Shown here one piece after another: positions 48,283-61,433 of a stretch of DNA of 64,000 nt. Position numbers and translations under genes: made by a program. Within the stretch, counting starts at the first letter, position 1. Each line of letters starts with the position of its first letter. The notes beneath the pieces are model-generated. The model did no database searches and was not told the origin of the DNA. It was given only the letters and a program-made list of their open reading frames with translations. This DNA comes from Margaritifera margaritifera (lineage: Eukaryota; Mollusca; Bivalvia; Unionida; Margaritiferidae), in assembly GCA_029931535.1 (NCBI GenBank), contig JAQPZY010001561.1, positions 1,947,001-2,011,000 of the forward strand, read 5' to 3'.

Positions 48283-48764
48283 ACACACCAACAAAGCCAA
48301 CAACCTAGGCTTTGATAGACGGCTTGTAAATATCTTATATACTTATATATAAGTATATCCTACAGTGTCTTTGTACAGGAAATTTAATACGCTGTGTGAG
48401 AGGTTTCAAAAACTGGTAAATGTCCCTATCTGAAATACACTTGCAAGTTTCGGATTTAATAGTTTACCCTTTACTCAGCGTCTGCACGCCATTGATTTAT
48501 AACAAAAAGAAAGAAAAAAAAACCAAAAACAAACAGAAACAGAACAAAAGCCCAACTTATTTGAATTAGTTCTCTTTTGTGCCTGATATTCAACAATGTT
48601 ACATATTGTTTGTCTCTGTTATAGCATACTAACTTCATGTAGACGATTCTTGAAGACTGGTTATTGAGACACAACCATACCACGTGCACAATTCAACCCA
48701 TAAAATGAATTGAGGAACATATCAAACGCTTTTTTAAAATGGAAAAGAAATGTTGCATTAAGCT
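48282..48764. other. No gene recognised
   Basis: AT-rich; nothing seen. Confidence 0.5.
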
Positions 48765-49925
48765 CTATGCTACTAACATTAGTGATAAGGGAACGTTACA
48801 TTAGTCTTTCTGTTATTAATGTTATTTTAGTCTATGTGTTATTAATGTTACTTTAGTCTATGTGTTATTCATGGTACATTAGACTATCTGCTACTAACAT
48901 TAGTGATGAGGGAATGTTACACTAATCTTTGTGTTATTAATGTTACATTAGTCTAAGTGTTATTAATGGTACATTAGACTATGTGCTATTAATGTTACAT
49001 TAGGCTATATGCTACTAACATTAGTGATAAGGGAATGTTACACTAGTCATTGTGGTATTAATGTTGCTTTAGTCTATGTGTTATTAATGGTACATTAGAC
49101 TAAGTACTATTAATGTTACTTTAGGCTATGTGTTATTAATGGTACACTAGTCTTTGTGCTATTAATGGTACATTAGGCTATGCGTTATTAATGTTATATT
49201 AGTCTATTTGTTATTAATGGTATATTAGAATATGTGCTATTAATGTTACATTAGGCTATGTGTTATTAATGGTACATTACACTATGTCTTAATAATGGTA
49301 CATTAGTCTGTGTGTTAAAAATGATACATTATACTATGCGCTTTTAATGTTATATTAGGGACTATGTGCTATTAATGTTATATTAGGCTATGTGCTACTA
49401 ACATTAGTGATACGGGAATGTTGCAATAGTCTTTGCGTTATTAATGTTACTTTAGTCGATGTGTTATTAATGGTACACTAGTCTTTGTGGTATTAATGGT
49501 ACATTAAGCTATGTGCTATTAATGCTATATTAGGCTATGTGTTATTAATGGTACATTAGCCTATGTGTTATTAATGGTACAATTAGACTATGTGCTATTA
49601 ATGTTACATTAGGATATGTGGTACTAACATTAGTAATACGGGAATGTTATACTAGTCTTTGTGCTATTAATGTTACTTTAGTATATGTGTTATTAATGGT
49701 ACATTAGGCTATGTGCTATTAATGTTACATTAGGCTGTGTGTTATTAATGGTACTTTAGACTATGTGCTATTAATGTTACTTTAGTCCATGTGTTATTAA
49801 TGGTACGTTAGACTATGTGTTATTAATGGTACGTTAGACTATGTGTTATTAATGTTACAATAGACTATGTGCTTGTGTTACATTAAGTTATGTGTTATTA
49901 TTGTTACATTAGGCTATGTGCTATT
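48765..49925. repeat. Large 25-26-bp minisatellite with higher-order structure
   Basis: About 1.16 kb of diverged monomers close to CTATGTGTTATTAATGGTAC plus ATTAGA. A longer variant block containing GCTACTAACATTAGTGAT then GGGAATGTTAC recurs near 48768, 48890, 49011, 49398 and 49620, so a higher-order period is superimposed on the basic unit. Confidence 0.93.
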
Positions 49926-50671
49926 ACGTATTTGTGGGTGATGTTTATGCAGAACTGCTTATTAGAAACATTGAATCCATAAACATTGTGACCGAAAATA
50001 TCATTATTTTCAATTTTTACTTAAATATGCTATACTTGGTTTCTAGAAGCGTTACAGATATTAAACTACGTTTTATATTCATGTGGTTCGGAACACATTA
50101 TAATAAATAGATTGACAGATTTGTCGACATCTTCAAGTGATTCCCCAGATTTGCAAATACTCATCAAGAACAGTAATGGATTCAATTGCCTATGAAAATG
50201 AATGATTTGTATAGACTGAATTATTGCCTCATTTGAGAGATAAATTGTCCTATACACTTCTGCAATCCAACAGTAGATACGCCAATATAATTACAATACG
50301 GTCTCGGCTTCGAAAATAGTTTCCAACAGACTTCTGACAATACTCTTCATCTATGTTTCAATATCTCAATATCTCAACATTAAGTTTCCTTTTATCACCA
50401 ATCTGATATTGACTTAGTAACTTCCTTTCATGTGTAATGGTTTAAAGGTTGATAATAAACCGTATCGTAAATAGTGCATCTCTCTCTCTGTGTCTGTCTC
50501 TGTCTCTCTCTCTCTGTGTCTCTCTCTCTCTGTCTCTCTGTCTCTCTCTATGTCTATCTCTGTCTCTCTCTGTTTGTGCGTGAGTGCAAGACATGCCATC
50601 CTGAAGCTCCAAAAACAATGCACACGAAAAGCTTTATTCATACCGTGATATACTAGTTATGCAGAATGTTC
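49926..50671. other. No gene; TC/TG-rich simple repeat
   Basis: An imperfect (TC)n/(TG)n tract occupies about 50478-50577. The 64-codon frame at 49916-50110 has no recognisable motif. Confidence 0.55.
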
Positions 50672-51083
50672 ATCTCGAAGGCCCTTAATGCTAGGCATAA
50701 TCTGGAAGACCCTTAATGCCAGGCAACATCTGGAAGGCCCTTAATGCTAGGAAATATCTGGAAGGCCCTTAATGCTAGGAAATATCTGGAAGGCCCCTAA
50801 TACCAGTCAACATTTGAAAGGCCATCAGTACTAGCCAATACCTAGAAGGCCCTTAATGCTAGGCAGCATCTGGAAGGCCCTTAATGCTAGGCAACATCTT
50901 GAAGGCCCTTAAGACTAGGCAACATCTGGAAGGCCCTTAATATTAAGCAACATCTGGAAGGCCCTTACTACTAAGCAACATCTGAAAGGCCCTTAATACT
51001 AAGCAACATCTGGAAGGCCCTTAATACTAAGCAACATCTGGAAGCCCCTTAATGGTAGGCAACATTTGGAAGGCCCCTAATGT
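50672..51083. repeat. 28-bp minisatellite, about 15 copies
   Basis: The unit is close to TGGAAGGCCCTTAATGCTAG plus GCAACATC; variants replace GCTAG with ACTAA in the right half. Confidence 0.95.
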
Positions 51084-51564
51084 GAGCCAGCAATTGATAC
51101 TAGGCGCACCCAATATGTACAAATGTATACACTTCAAAAAATAGTTTACTTCAATAGGACATAAACTAAATTAAACTAAAGGATGTCATACAAAATTATT
51201 TATATTTTGAAAACGTATGTGTTATAATCATTACACAACAAAGACGCCAACTAAACTTCAGTGAGAAAAAAGAAGGACAAATTAGTATGCAAGTCTTGGC
51301 GATTAGAGATGACATACGTTTCCTTACCATGACAAATGAACGGTAGCAAATCTCTCAATCGATTTCGCGTGAAAGTACGATTATTCACCAATACTTTTCA
51401 ATCTAAATTAAAGAAAAGAAACGACAGACATAGAATGAATACATCAAGTATGTTTTTCTCATCTGATAGCACACCATATGCATTGTGTATGCTAGATGTT
51501 GTTTTTACCGCGATTAGATATTTTCAATAGTCTAATGTTACATAAGTAGTACATATTCAAGTCA
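51084..51564. other. No gene recognised
   Basis: AT-rich; the 64-codon frame 51336-51530 shows no recognisable family. Confidence 0.5.
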
Positions 51565-51745
51565 TTTTGTCACCATATATTCGTGTCATGTCTACAGGTC
51601 TTTCTGTCGCTATATCTTCGTGTCATGTCTACAGGTCTTTCTGTCGCTATATCTTCGTGTCATGTCTACAGATATTTCTGTCGCTGTATCTTCGTGTCAT
51701 GTCCAGAAGTACTTCTGTCACCATATCTTCATGTCATGTCTACAA
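51565..51745. repeat. 37-bp minisatellite, 5 copies
   Basis: The unit contains TTTCTGTCGCTATATCTTCG then TGTCATGTCTACAGGTC; the middle copies are nearly identical. Confidence 0.95.
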
Positions 51746-52107
51746 GGAGCGAAATATTCGCTAGATAATGAACGTAAAACTAATAAACTGAAGTTAAGTG
51801 AAAGATAGATCACAATTTTTATTTTCAGATAGACCTAACACTGTTTTAACATCATACGAAGGAAAATAAGGTATGGGCGATACAATGTTCCCAAATCTTA
51901 CAATTCGTTGATGCAAACCTTTAACAATACAGCAGCTTGTATGGATACCAACATTTCATAGCTAACCGTGACTCTTCTCTTTAAATGTAAATCAGTATTA
52001 CTAATCTTCTGTGTACATGTAAGTATTAAAAGTGAAAATATTGACATAGATACAAACTAATGAGTTCATCTTAAGGTCTATAGATACCAATAATATCCGA
52101 GTACTGA
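51746..52107. other. No gene recognised
   Basis: AT-rich; nothing seen. Confidence 0.5.
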
Positions 52108-52226
52108 GATTTTTTTTTCTTTCTTCATTTTTATTGGACACCTTGTCAATTGTGCCACAATTGTTTTTCAAAGGTTCCATAAAAACAAGTACATATTAAA
52201 GTGAAACATACACATGATAACATTAC

Positions 52227-52290
<64 letters not shown>

Positions 52291-53045
52291 GTACATAAAA
52301 TAAGAACACGATTGCTACAACTTAATAGATGGAAAGGTAGGTAAGACACAATACAAAAATAAAATCAATATAACACCCTAAGATACTGCATAGGGAATAC
52401 ATGCTTATGATAAAATATACAAACATGCAGACAAAAAAGATATTAAGACATTATTACAGATCAAATATTTCATATAAAACAATTATACATAAAACACCAT
52501 AAAGGGTAAGAACAATTAAAACAAGGCACACCATTTATCACAGGACATACACATTAAAATGAACTCTTAGATATTGTATATGCTGAACACATATTTTTTC
52601 AACGTTTGAAAGTTGGTTGCAGAGGTTATATCTATTGGGAGATCATTCCATGCCCTTGGCACCAAACACGTTCAAGAATTGATCTGATCTCTACCAATAT
52701 ACACAACCAGCTTTGAGACTGATTTAATACGGGAGGAGAACACAAGAGACTTTAAATTAAATCAAATGATATGTTAAGTGCTGGGAAACCAGGTCATGTA
52801 CAACCTTTCACATTAAACATCATATATTGTTAGTAATCTGCTCTGAATAAATACTCAGGAAATTCAGCTGCTTGATCATAGCAACTGTGTGAGTTTAGTA
52901 TTGACAGTTTACAATTATTCTCATGCTGCGATTTTGTATTTTCTATAGTTTATCAATGTAAAGCTTTGGCAGACTTCACCAGCTGTTAGAACTATAATCG
53001 ATATGCGGAGGAATGAGAGGGTTATACAAGATTTTCCTATTTTGG
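52108..53045 (-). pseudogene. LINE ORF2 3' fragment with 3' UTR, 5'-truncated
   Basis: The minus strand reads PPHIDYSSNSW, then LPKLYIDKL, KIQNRSMRIIVNCQY (about 52900-52960) and MIKQLNFLSIYSEQI. Near 52600-52650, in another frame, comes a WNDLPIDITSATNFQT-like end. This is the thumb/connection region shared by many animal LINE RTs (YPHL.Y...W ... L.KLQ.+..R.I). Stops are frequent. The 3' UTR contains a (TA)n run (52229-52288) and seems to end in an A-rich tail (T-rich on plus near 52110-52135). A 5' truncation is typical of LINE copies. Confidence 0.7.
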
Positions 53046-53811
53046 ATTGCAATGAAACAAGAAACATAGTTCAGAATCCCAGTCGATCTAATTTATTTGC
53101 CACAGATATTCAATATGTGTTTATCCACCAAGTATTGGATACATTATCTTTTAATAAGTATAAGTATTTTCAAATTCATTATTCAGCGACAAATTAGAGT
53201 TCAAAAGCATATTTGGAGCAAGATTTCGCACAATCTTTGGTAATTTGGCAAGGCGGCTAAGATGACCCAGGGTTTTCCCACACTATATTTTTCTATACAA
53301 TTCATTTCGACCGTTATTACAAATTAGTTGTAGGCATGATTCAAAACAAAAATCGATATAGCGGGAGACAAATTGGTCCAGACGCAAATCAGATTATGAT
53401 CCTTCTTGGTGTCACGAATAAGGCTCATTGTTCAAATTAAGTCCTATAATTGCCAGAGATGAGGTGATAATGGACGTGTCTGCAATCGTCAGCGATAATG
53501 TTTTGATTGAAAATGGTCATACTACCTACATTGGCGTCGAATTTCCGTTTCCCATTGAAAATTAATATGAAAATTACAGGCAGTCAAAGTTCCCATTGTA
53601 TCAAATGCATTTGCGGTTTCTAACGCTTAGCTAATTAGCCTTTAATTTTGCAAGAATAAACTTATTGATCAAGCTATTAATATTCTTAAGATAACAATGA
53701 TGAAAGAAGACAAAATGAATATTATGAATATAATGAGAATGCAAGGTGTGCTGCTTGCTTTCATTCATTCAGTCATTTATTTATTTACAACCAGATATAC
53801 ATACATAGATA

Positions 53812-53890
<79 letters not shown>

Positions 53891-55530
53891 ATATATAACA
53901 CCGCAATACCCACTTTCAGCCCCGTTGACAGATTTTTGCCATTTAGTTCATTATTCGTAGCGGAATTTTCATCTTATAAAAGTAAAACATCATATCGCTT
54001 AACTAATATAACTTTGGACACTTATCAATGTTCCTCCTAACGTGCAAGAAGTGACGTCTACAACGGGTGAGCGTGTTCTGAAGACATGTGTGTGTGCCCT
54101 AATTGTACTACTCCTCGAGATTATGATAATAAATGTCTTAATTTTGCCTAAATTGTTGAGTGATACGGCAAACGATTTCAAATCGAATATACGTATTTGA
54201 TTTATCGAATATACGTATTTGATTTATTAAAAGCTTGAATATTGGGGAAATAAGTGAATATTTGCCGGCATATACTTTATACCGGTAAAATTACCACCAA
54301 GCGGTACGAGACAGAAAAGCAATTCAATAAGGAAATTGTGCTTCATACATATCTTTAATGTTCGTTTATTCCATTCAATTATTTCATTATAAACTTTTTT
54401 TCCTAAAGAAAGGAAATACAAACATTCCAATCTGACCTGCGTATCAAAATAAATAATTTAAGTTCTCCCAGTATTCATTATCTTACCACCTGAGATCACC
54501 CGAAGGTTCAACGTGGCTTGAAGAGTGTATTTTCGAGCTAAGGACTTATTCACAAAATTGCTCTATATACCACAATGGAACATTGGATCCATTAATTAAA
54601 ACAAAATGAAAAAAATCTTTCTAACTTAGCATGTAATGGTTCAAATTCACATAATCTACATATGTCGCCAAAACAGATGTTTCTGAATATTGGAGAATAT
54701 GAGATATGTAATCCATTCAGCAAACAAAGTGACATAATCCATCAAATATCAGACACACATTCTTGTAGGGCTTTTTTAGGCTCGGATTTTGTCGCTGTGT
54801 CGACATATTTTCGCTGAAGTGTTATAACAAAAGGCAACATAATCAATATAAATGATAATATTTAGGTCAGAAACATTTGTACTATGAATGATCTCTTAAT
54901 ATCAGCATCATACTTATTGTGCCATGTGATAAAAACCAGTTAATAAATTGAAGATTTACTTTTTAATTTTGCGTGAGTTGAATTCAGTTCTGAGTTGTGA
55001 AGACTTCTTGGATGATATGTAACTTGAGTGGAATCAGTTTGCTGTTTTCAAATTTCATAAATAATGAAGTCAGTTTCGACGCACATTGCACACATCCTGG
55101 CCTATATTTTATTATCCAGATTTTCCTATTTAAACAAATTAAGTTTGTGTTAGTGCCAGTCAAATAATATGTTTGTTCTGTCTTTCTCTCTTTTTTCTAT
55201 TTTTTCCCTGGTGTTTACAATTATACTGTTATCTGATGTATTTCGTTTTGCACCAAATCTATTGTTAGTTTACATGCCAGTCTTGTACAGTCGTTTTCCT
55301 TGCATTATACTTTTTTCTTCAATAATTAAGCGCATGAACAATTTTGCCTATGCGAAAAGGACTACGTTTTATCACAACCAACAGCCTGTATCCTAGACTT
55401 TGTTAATTAAACATACGAAATGAAAGACATTTTTAATTCGGACATGGCTGCCCTCATTTAATTCAGATTTTATCACAAATGGGAATTTGGAAATTAATCT
55501 CATTTAGGTAAGTATGACTAGTGAAACATT
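53046..55530. other. No gene; (TA)n(GA)n microsatellite
   Basis: A (TA)n run at 53814-53847 passes into (GA)n to about 53888. A 22-bp tandem duplication (ATCGAATATACGTATTTGAT) lies at about 54182-54226. Otherwise nothing recognised. Confidence 0.5.
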
Positions 55531-55628
55531 GTGACGTTAACGTTATATACAGTGTGACCTTAACGTTATATATACAGTGTGACGTTAACGTTATATACAG
55601 TGTGACGTTAACGTTATATATACAGTGC
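55531..55628. repeat. 23/25-bp minisatellite, 4 copies
   Basis: GTGACGTTAACGTTATATAC plus AGT; units alternate between 23 and 25 bp through an extra TA. The unit contains the palindrome AACGTT. Confidence 0.92.
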
Positions 55629-56678
55629 TCTCCACAATGTTCAAGCACAGTATACAAAGAATCTAGATATGGGTAAATAGGATTGAAAGAATGAACTTTC
55701 ACCTTTTTAAACATTTTATTGTTCAAAGGGTCATAAATGCGAGATAATTAGACAAAATAAATATTTTTGACGTGGCATATACTTTACTACATGGGTAATT
55801 GTCCTATCTTTTAAAGTTTCCAACAATTATTCGACAATTTCACATGATCAAAACGAAACATAATATTCGGAAATAATGTGCACGGACAACATGATGGTAA
55901 TGTGTTACTCGGAAGAGCCTCTCTTATAGAAACAAATTGCTCATTTCATCGACACCGTATCTTGATAATCATATGCGCTAAGCACTTATATCTCGTTTGT
56001 ATTTATTAAGTTAGATGTAAATAGCTGAAATGCTTCTGTTTAACATGGCTAATCAAACGGCTATAAAACCGGGTCAAGCTAAAATCTACTAATTATCCAG
56101 TGTTATTGGTAACAATTGGGTTAATCAATGCACTGTCCCGTCGTGCACTTATTATAGACTGCTGTCCATTTCATAGCTGTAAAAAGCATTACCGACTATC
56201 TTGGACAATCTACAGCAGACTACATGTTACAATTCTCATTAGGAAGAAGAAAGAAATTATATCATGCTTTTGGCGCATAAGAAAATTGGAGTCAACGTGC
56301 AACAATGGAACAAATCACAGTGGACGAAATCGGGGTCATGAGCACTCAATGTGCAGCTGTAAAACAGAATAAATTAAAACTAATTGTGGTCGCTATTTTC
56401 CACATTTCTTTCTTATTAGAATTTCTTCAACAGTTGTAGACTTATTACTATTAACTATGTCTGCGTGTTTCCTCTTTCATCTTTCTTATAAGCTTATTTT
56501 GTCAACTTTCGTTGCTGAAATGACATTTCCTTTCGTTAGCCATCCATGTATTACAAAGGTTTATTAAGGAATTTTCAAAGTTACATCACTTGCTGAACAG
56601 TTTTAATACGAAATTCTGCTACTCAAATTGGCTCCACCACATACAGATATCAAGTGCATAACAAGCTCAATGCAGATT
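55629..56678. other. No gene recognised
   Basis: AT-rich. The 90-codon frame 56100-56372 is not similar to anything I recognise. Confidence 0.5.
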
Positions 56679-56758
56679 GTACACTACAGGAACTTACCTA
56701 TGACTGGATTGTATTCATGTACACTACAGGAACTTACCTATGACTGGATTGCATTCAT
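56679..56758. repeat. 40-bp tandem duplication
   Basis: Two copies of a unit starting GTACACTACAGGAACTTACC, differing by one base (GTATTCAT versus GCATTCAT). Confidence 0.95.
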
Positions 56759-56939
56759 TTCAAATAGTAATCGGAATTGTCTTCATTGATCACAACTCTG
56801 AATTGTGCATTCTTAGTTGTAGGTCATATAGAACGGTCCTTAGGATGTATTTTAAGGATTAACTAAATTTACAGCGGCCCGTTGGACAATATATAAAGGA
56901 ATGAAATACTTGTAATTGTCCGCACAATGCAGGTGATTT

Positions 56940-57698
56940 ATAGGGCTGTAACGATGAACCGCATAACCGTTGACGGTTCGAATATTTGTGGTAACCAATT
57001 ACAAAACTTGGTAACCGATTTACCGACCTACCCCTACTTGCCTCGTAACAGCAAGTGTATTTAATAAGCTGAAGAAATGTATATGCAAATTGAAAATGTT
57101 AATAAAATGTCTCATTCCCAGCCTTTTCTATAAAAATCGCCTTTAATCATGAACTGGAACAGTGTTATACCGCTGTCCCGGTTTCAGCCAAATGCTATAC
57201 ATGTTCCGTAATCTGCTATTTTAATATGTGCTACATAACAATATTAATACCATCTTCACTCATATTTTACGCAAACACATACACACATTCGCAAACACAC
57301 GAATCCTGTTTTCTTCCTTTGACAGTTCTGGCGTCTTACTCTTTTGCGTCAAATTATTTTAAATCTAGCGACGCATAAGTTGTACTCTTTGCGCGTGAGT
57401 GACCCTGACTATTTGCTTGAGTGGTACTGATTACTGCAAGAAATAGCGGAGAATATGACAAAATAATAAAAGATCGAACGTATACCTAGAGATCATGCAA
57501 AAGCATGCGGGAAATATATTTCGGTCAGCAAGTGTAATATGAAAAGTTAACAAGATTTTAGAAACTGGAAGTTTTGATTATGCTGTAATTCTTGCCAGTT
57601 CACACTCTGTACAAGAGGTTATTACGACTACGATTAACCGGTTACGGTTCGGTTGATGTATTACGGGCAACCGGTTAAGGAATTTACTAACCGTTTCA
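56940..57698. repeat. Possible hAT-like noncoding element with AACCGGTT-rich ends
   Basis: The left part starts GGGCTGTAACGATGAACCGC and contains ACCGTTGACGGTTCG. The right part (about 57625-57690) has ACGATTAACCGGTTACGGTT and CAACCGGTTAAGG. AGGGCTGTAACGATTAACCGG-like ends occur in nonautonomous hAT elements of marine animals (from memory). I cannot find matching inverted termini or a target duplication. Confidence 0.35.
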
Positions 57699-57717
57699 GT
57701 CACACACACACACACAC

Positions 57718-57779
<62 letters not shown>
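57699..57779. repeat. (CA)n(TA)n microsatellite
   Basis: CA run 57700-57718, TA run to 57779, then a GTGTGTG remnant. Confidence 0.95.
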
Positions 57780-57783
<4 letters not shown>

Positions 57784-58397
57784 TTGTACGTGTGTGCAAT
57801 ATGGTAATTATTATCTTCAAGTTTGGTTATCCTCCTTAAAATTAAGATTTTACACCAAATGACTTATTTGATGCTTTCTTGTAGTTTCAATTCGTGTTGC
57901 AATTTTAATTAATTTAATTCATTAATTAATTTCAAGCAAAAAGAACCTTTCCAAGACCGAAAGCACACACAGACAGTTGGTTCATACTTCGAATCAACAT
58001 CGTCATAGTAAACCCAAACTATGGACCAATCATATTCATTATACCTCATTGCAAAAGTGAAGATATGTACCTAACTATTTTTAACAAATTGACGGTCCGA
58101 TGGAAGTCATGTGCATCGTATAAAATTCTACTGTACGGTGTGCCGGGTTGATTTTTTATTTTTTGCTCTTAGTCTAAACCTTTATCCTTAATTAAACCAG
58201 GTTTTATTCTATCGACCGAAACTTAGGATTCACACGCAAGATCACACAAGCCCTGCGTATGTTCCCAAACAGCTGCATATACATCAACCGATCCATCTCT
58301 CTGATACATAATTCCACCTGCCGCTTCTCAATCGACTCTATCTTTCCACAAAATCTCTCCACGAAACCCTCAGTGCAGATAACTTATTCGTTAATGA
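57780..58397. other. No gene recognised
   Basis: AT-rich; nothing seen. Confidence 0.5.
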
Positions 58398-58408
58398 TTA
58401 TGTGTGTG

Positions 58409-58503
<95 letters not shown>

Positions 58504-58521
58504 ATTTGTGTGTGTGTGTGT
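58398..58521. repeat. (GT)n(TA)n(GT)n microsatellite
   Basis: GT run, about 84 bp of TA, then another GT run. Confidence 0.95.
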
Positions 58522-59344
58522 TGCTTATGCCATTTTGGAACTATATCTGTCTTGCTTTGCCACTCCATGAATGTGGTAAGGGCATTAGTGTTATCCTAGT
58601 CCATACGTCTGTCCACTCTTCCGTCGATCCGATGAAGATTTGTGAGTAGGTTGGTTGTCTGGGCACAGATGTGGGGCATCAGGGTTGCATGAAAACATTT
58701 GTAGTTCCCTTTTCATTATGAAGAATTGATTTAAATTTATAAAAATGTTCACCCTTTTAAAGTTTGAAATTGCATCTACAATTCGATTTTCAAATATCTG
58801 CCATTAGTTGATCCTCAAACTGAAGCTATATTCTGGTGATTTACAAACCTCATGAGACTGCCAGAACAATGTCCTCAATTTAAACATGATCATAAAACCT
58901 GTTCTGGGGCTTAGATTCACAGCCTACGTGTTATATATTTCTTGCATCGAGAATTACGTAGCACAAAGTATGAATTACTCCGATTACATAGAATATAATT
59001 TCAAGGTAAGCTGAATCGTGAGTTGTGTTATGCCCTAATTTAAATCATTGTAAAAAAAACTTTGAGCATGACATTGAGTTATGCTAAAGTACCCTTCAAA
59101 ATAAAAGTGGATGTCTACACCTACAAAATAAAAAAGTAAAATGGCTCAAACTCTTTAAAATCTATATAAATACAGTTTTACAAAAATTGTTTTTAATATG
59201 GGCTCGCAATTTGTTATATAAACCGCATTCTTTTAGGAAGACTAAGTGTTTCCCGTTTAGTACATCATCAAAAAGCTACTTGATACAATTCAAATAAAAA
59301 CAAACATCTACCTCACAGATTGGAAGTTGATACAGTCGACAAAT
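58522..59344. other. No gene recognised
   Basis: AT-rich; nothing seen beyond short open frames. Confidence 0.5.
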
Positions 59345-60225
59345 ATGTGTTCCACTGTCAGTTGACACTAGAAAGTTATGTAGTCTTGTCAGTGGACACT
59401 AGAAAGTTATGTAGTCTTGTCAGTGGACACTAGAGAGTTATGTAGTCTTGTCAGTGGACACTAGAGAGTTATGTAGTCTTGTCAGTGGACACTAGAGAGT
59501 TATGAAGTCTTGTCAGTGGACACTAGAGAGCTATGTAGTTTTGTCAGTGGAAACTAAATAGCTATGAAGTCTTGTCAGTGGACACTAGAGAGTCATGTAG
59601 TCTTGTCAGTGGACACTAGAGAGTTATGTAGTCTTGTCAGTGGAAACTAAAAGTTATGTAGTCTTGTCAGTGGACACTAGAGAGTTATGTAGTCTTGTCA
59701 GTGGACACTAGAGAGTTATGTAGTCTTGTCAGTGGATACTAGAGAGTTATGTAGTCATGTCAGTGGACACTAGAGAGTTATGAAAAAGTTATGTAGTCTT
59801 GTCAGTGGACGCTAGAAAGTTATGTAGTCTTGTCAGTGGACACTAAAGAGTTATGTAGTCTTGTCAGTGGATACTAGAGAGTTATGTAGTCATGTCAGTG
59901 GACACTAGAGAGTTATGAAAAAGTTATGTAGTCTTGTCAGTGGACGCTAGAAAGTTATGTAGTCTTGTCAGTGGAAACTAAAAGGTTATGAGTCTTGTCA
60001 GTGGACATTTGAGAGTTATGTAGCCTTGTCAGTGGACACTAGAGAGTTATGTAGTCTTGTCAGTTGACACTAGAGAGTTATGTAGTCTTGTCAGTTGACA
60101 CTAGAGAGTTATGTAGTCTTGTCAGTGGACACTAGAGAGTTATGAAGTCTAGTCAGTGGACACTAGAGAGTTATGAAGTCTTGTCAGTGGACACTAGAGA
60201 GTTATGTAGTCTTGTCGAGTTTCAC
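59345..60225. repeat. 31-bp minisatellite, about 28 copies
   Basis: The unit is close to GTGGACACTAGAGAGTTATG plus TAGTCTTGTCA. A longer variant with GAAAAAGTTATG occurs twice (about 59781 and 59916) in the same context, suggesting segmental duplication within the array. Confidence 0.95.
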
Positions 60226-61086
60226 ACTTCAGGAGATGTTCATGAGTCCTATACGCAAGCAATACAGTAACACCTCGTCTCAGTTAGTTGGTATATATAG
60301 GTGGATTCTACTCTCCAATGCTGGCTTTCAGATCCGTGATATCACATTTGACTTCTAGCCCTGAGTGAAACCACACAAGTATCACATACTTTGGCTTTTG
60401 TTTATAATTTTCTGATCCATATTGGATTTATGGTTCTACGGAGTATCAAACGTATTTTTCTTCTTCATTTAATTAGCTAACAGATTTGATAAATTTATCT
60501 TGAAATATCAGTATTCACCGAGACCGAGGAATGCAAACATGAAAATTATTTAACTGTATGTGTGTCCAATTTTTTTCTAAGTTTTAGGTGTGATTATTTT
60601 GTATATTATATACTTACAAGTAATCAATGTATGCTACGGTCGTGTCTATGCGACTGAGCCAATAACGAATTGTAAAGAGGCATCTATAGACAAATACTTG
60701 TTTTCTATGTTGCAAATTTAAATGATCCCACAGCTCACCAGCGCGATGGGTTGTTTTTTTGTAAATATGCAACATCGAAAACATTTCTTAAAAATATTTA
60801 ACTCTTTTCAAGTCATCGTTTCTATTCTAAAAGTTCATCTATAACACACACCACTAGATTCCAAAGAGCTGTGTACGAGATGTGGGTCAGAAGGGAATGA
60901 ATTTCGCAAGTATTTATCTTCACAGGTAAAGTTAGTTAATGAATTCACACTTTACATTTCCTTTTAATGATCTATAAAATAAGTCGATAAACGGGAAGTC
61001 TCAGTACTCTTTTTCAAGAAAACCTAGATGCGTTTCGCCTCCAAGGAAGTCAATAGAGGTAGGGAATGGTCACTTAATCCTTTATA
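60226..61086. other. No gene recognised
   Basis: AT-rich sequence between the 31-bp array and the virus-like island; no recognisable feature. Confidence 0.5.
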
Positions 61087-61260
61087 CTACTCTTTCAAGA
61101 TATTATCCACTGAGATGAGTGTCCATGCTTCTTCCAGATACTCTTTCAAGTTTTCTTCTTGACTCGCCATCAGACATTTGTCGTGTTACACTTGACAAGG
61201 ATGATCGATCTGACAATCATAACAATGTTCTCTGGTCAGGAGTCTGATTCGTTCAGCCAA
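61087..61260 (-). pseudogene. Small Cys/His-rich protein fragment of virus-like element
   Basis: One minus-strand frame reads AERIRLLTREHCYDCQIDHP, then an in-frame TAA (61186-61188), then HDKCLM, an acidic EENLKEYLEEAW stretch, and TAG at 61087-61089. The pattern R..C..C..dHPsQ..H..CL followed by an acidic helix is one I recall from short uncharacterised proteins found beside capsid-like genes of virus-like elements in invertebrate genomes. The two Cys pairs and two His could bind zinc. It lies just downstream of the F54H12.2-like fragment on the same strand, which supports the assignment. Disrupted by stops; function unknown. Confidence 0.45.
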
Positions 61261-61433
61261 GTGGCGAGCGAATCAGGAGACTAAGTGTTGTTCTTGATCT
61301 GGCCATCATGACATCATGACTGTATTTTTCTCTTCTTCTTTTCCACTTGCAGATGGGGTCTGTGATTGCTCTTCTGGATGGAACATATCGTCATGGTAAA
61401 CATCATCCTCGGCTTCGTGTTCTGTGTTATGTT

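Noticed and set aside
59345..60225. CRISPR-like regular repeat appearance of the 31-bp and 28-bp arrays
   Set aside because: Units are contiguous with no unique spacers and no cas-like genes; ordinary minisatellites in a eukaryote.
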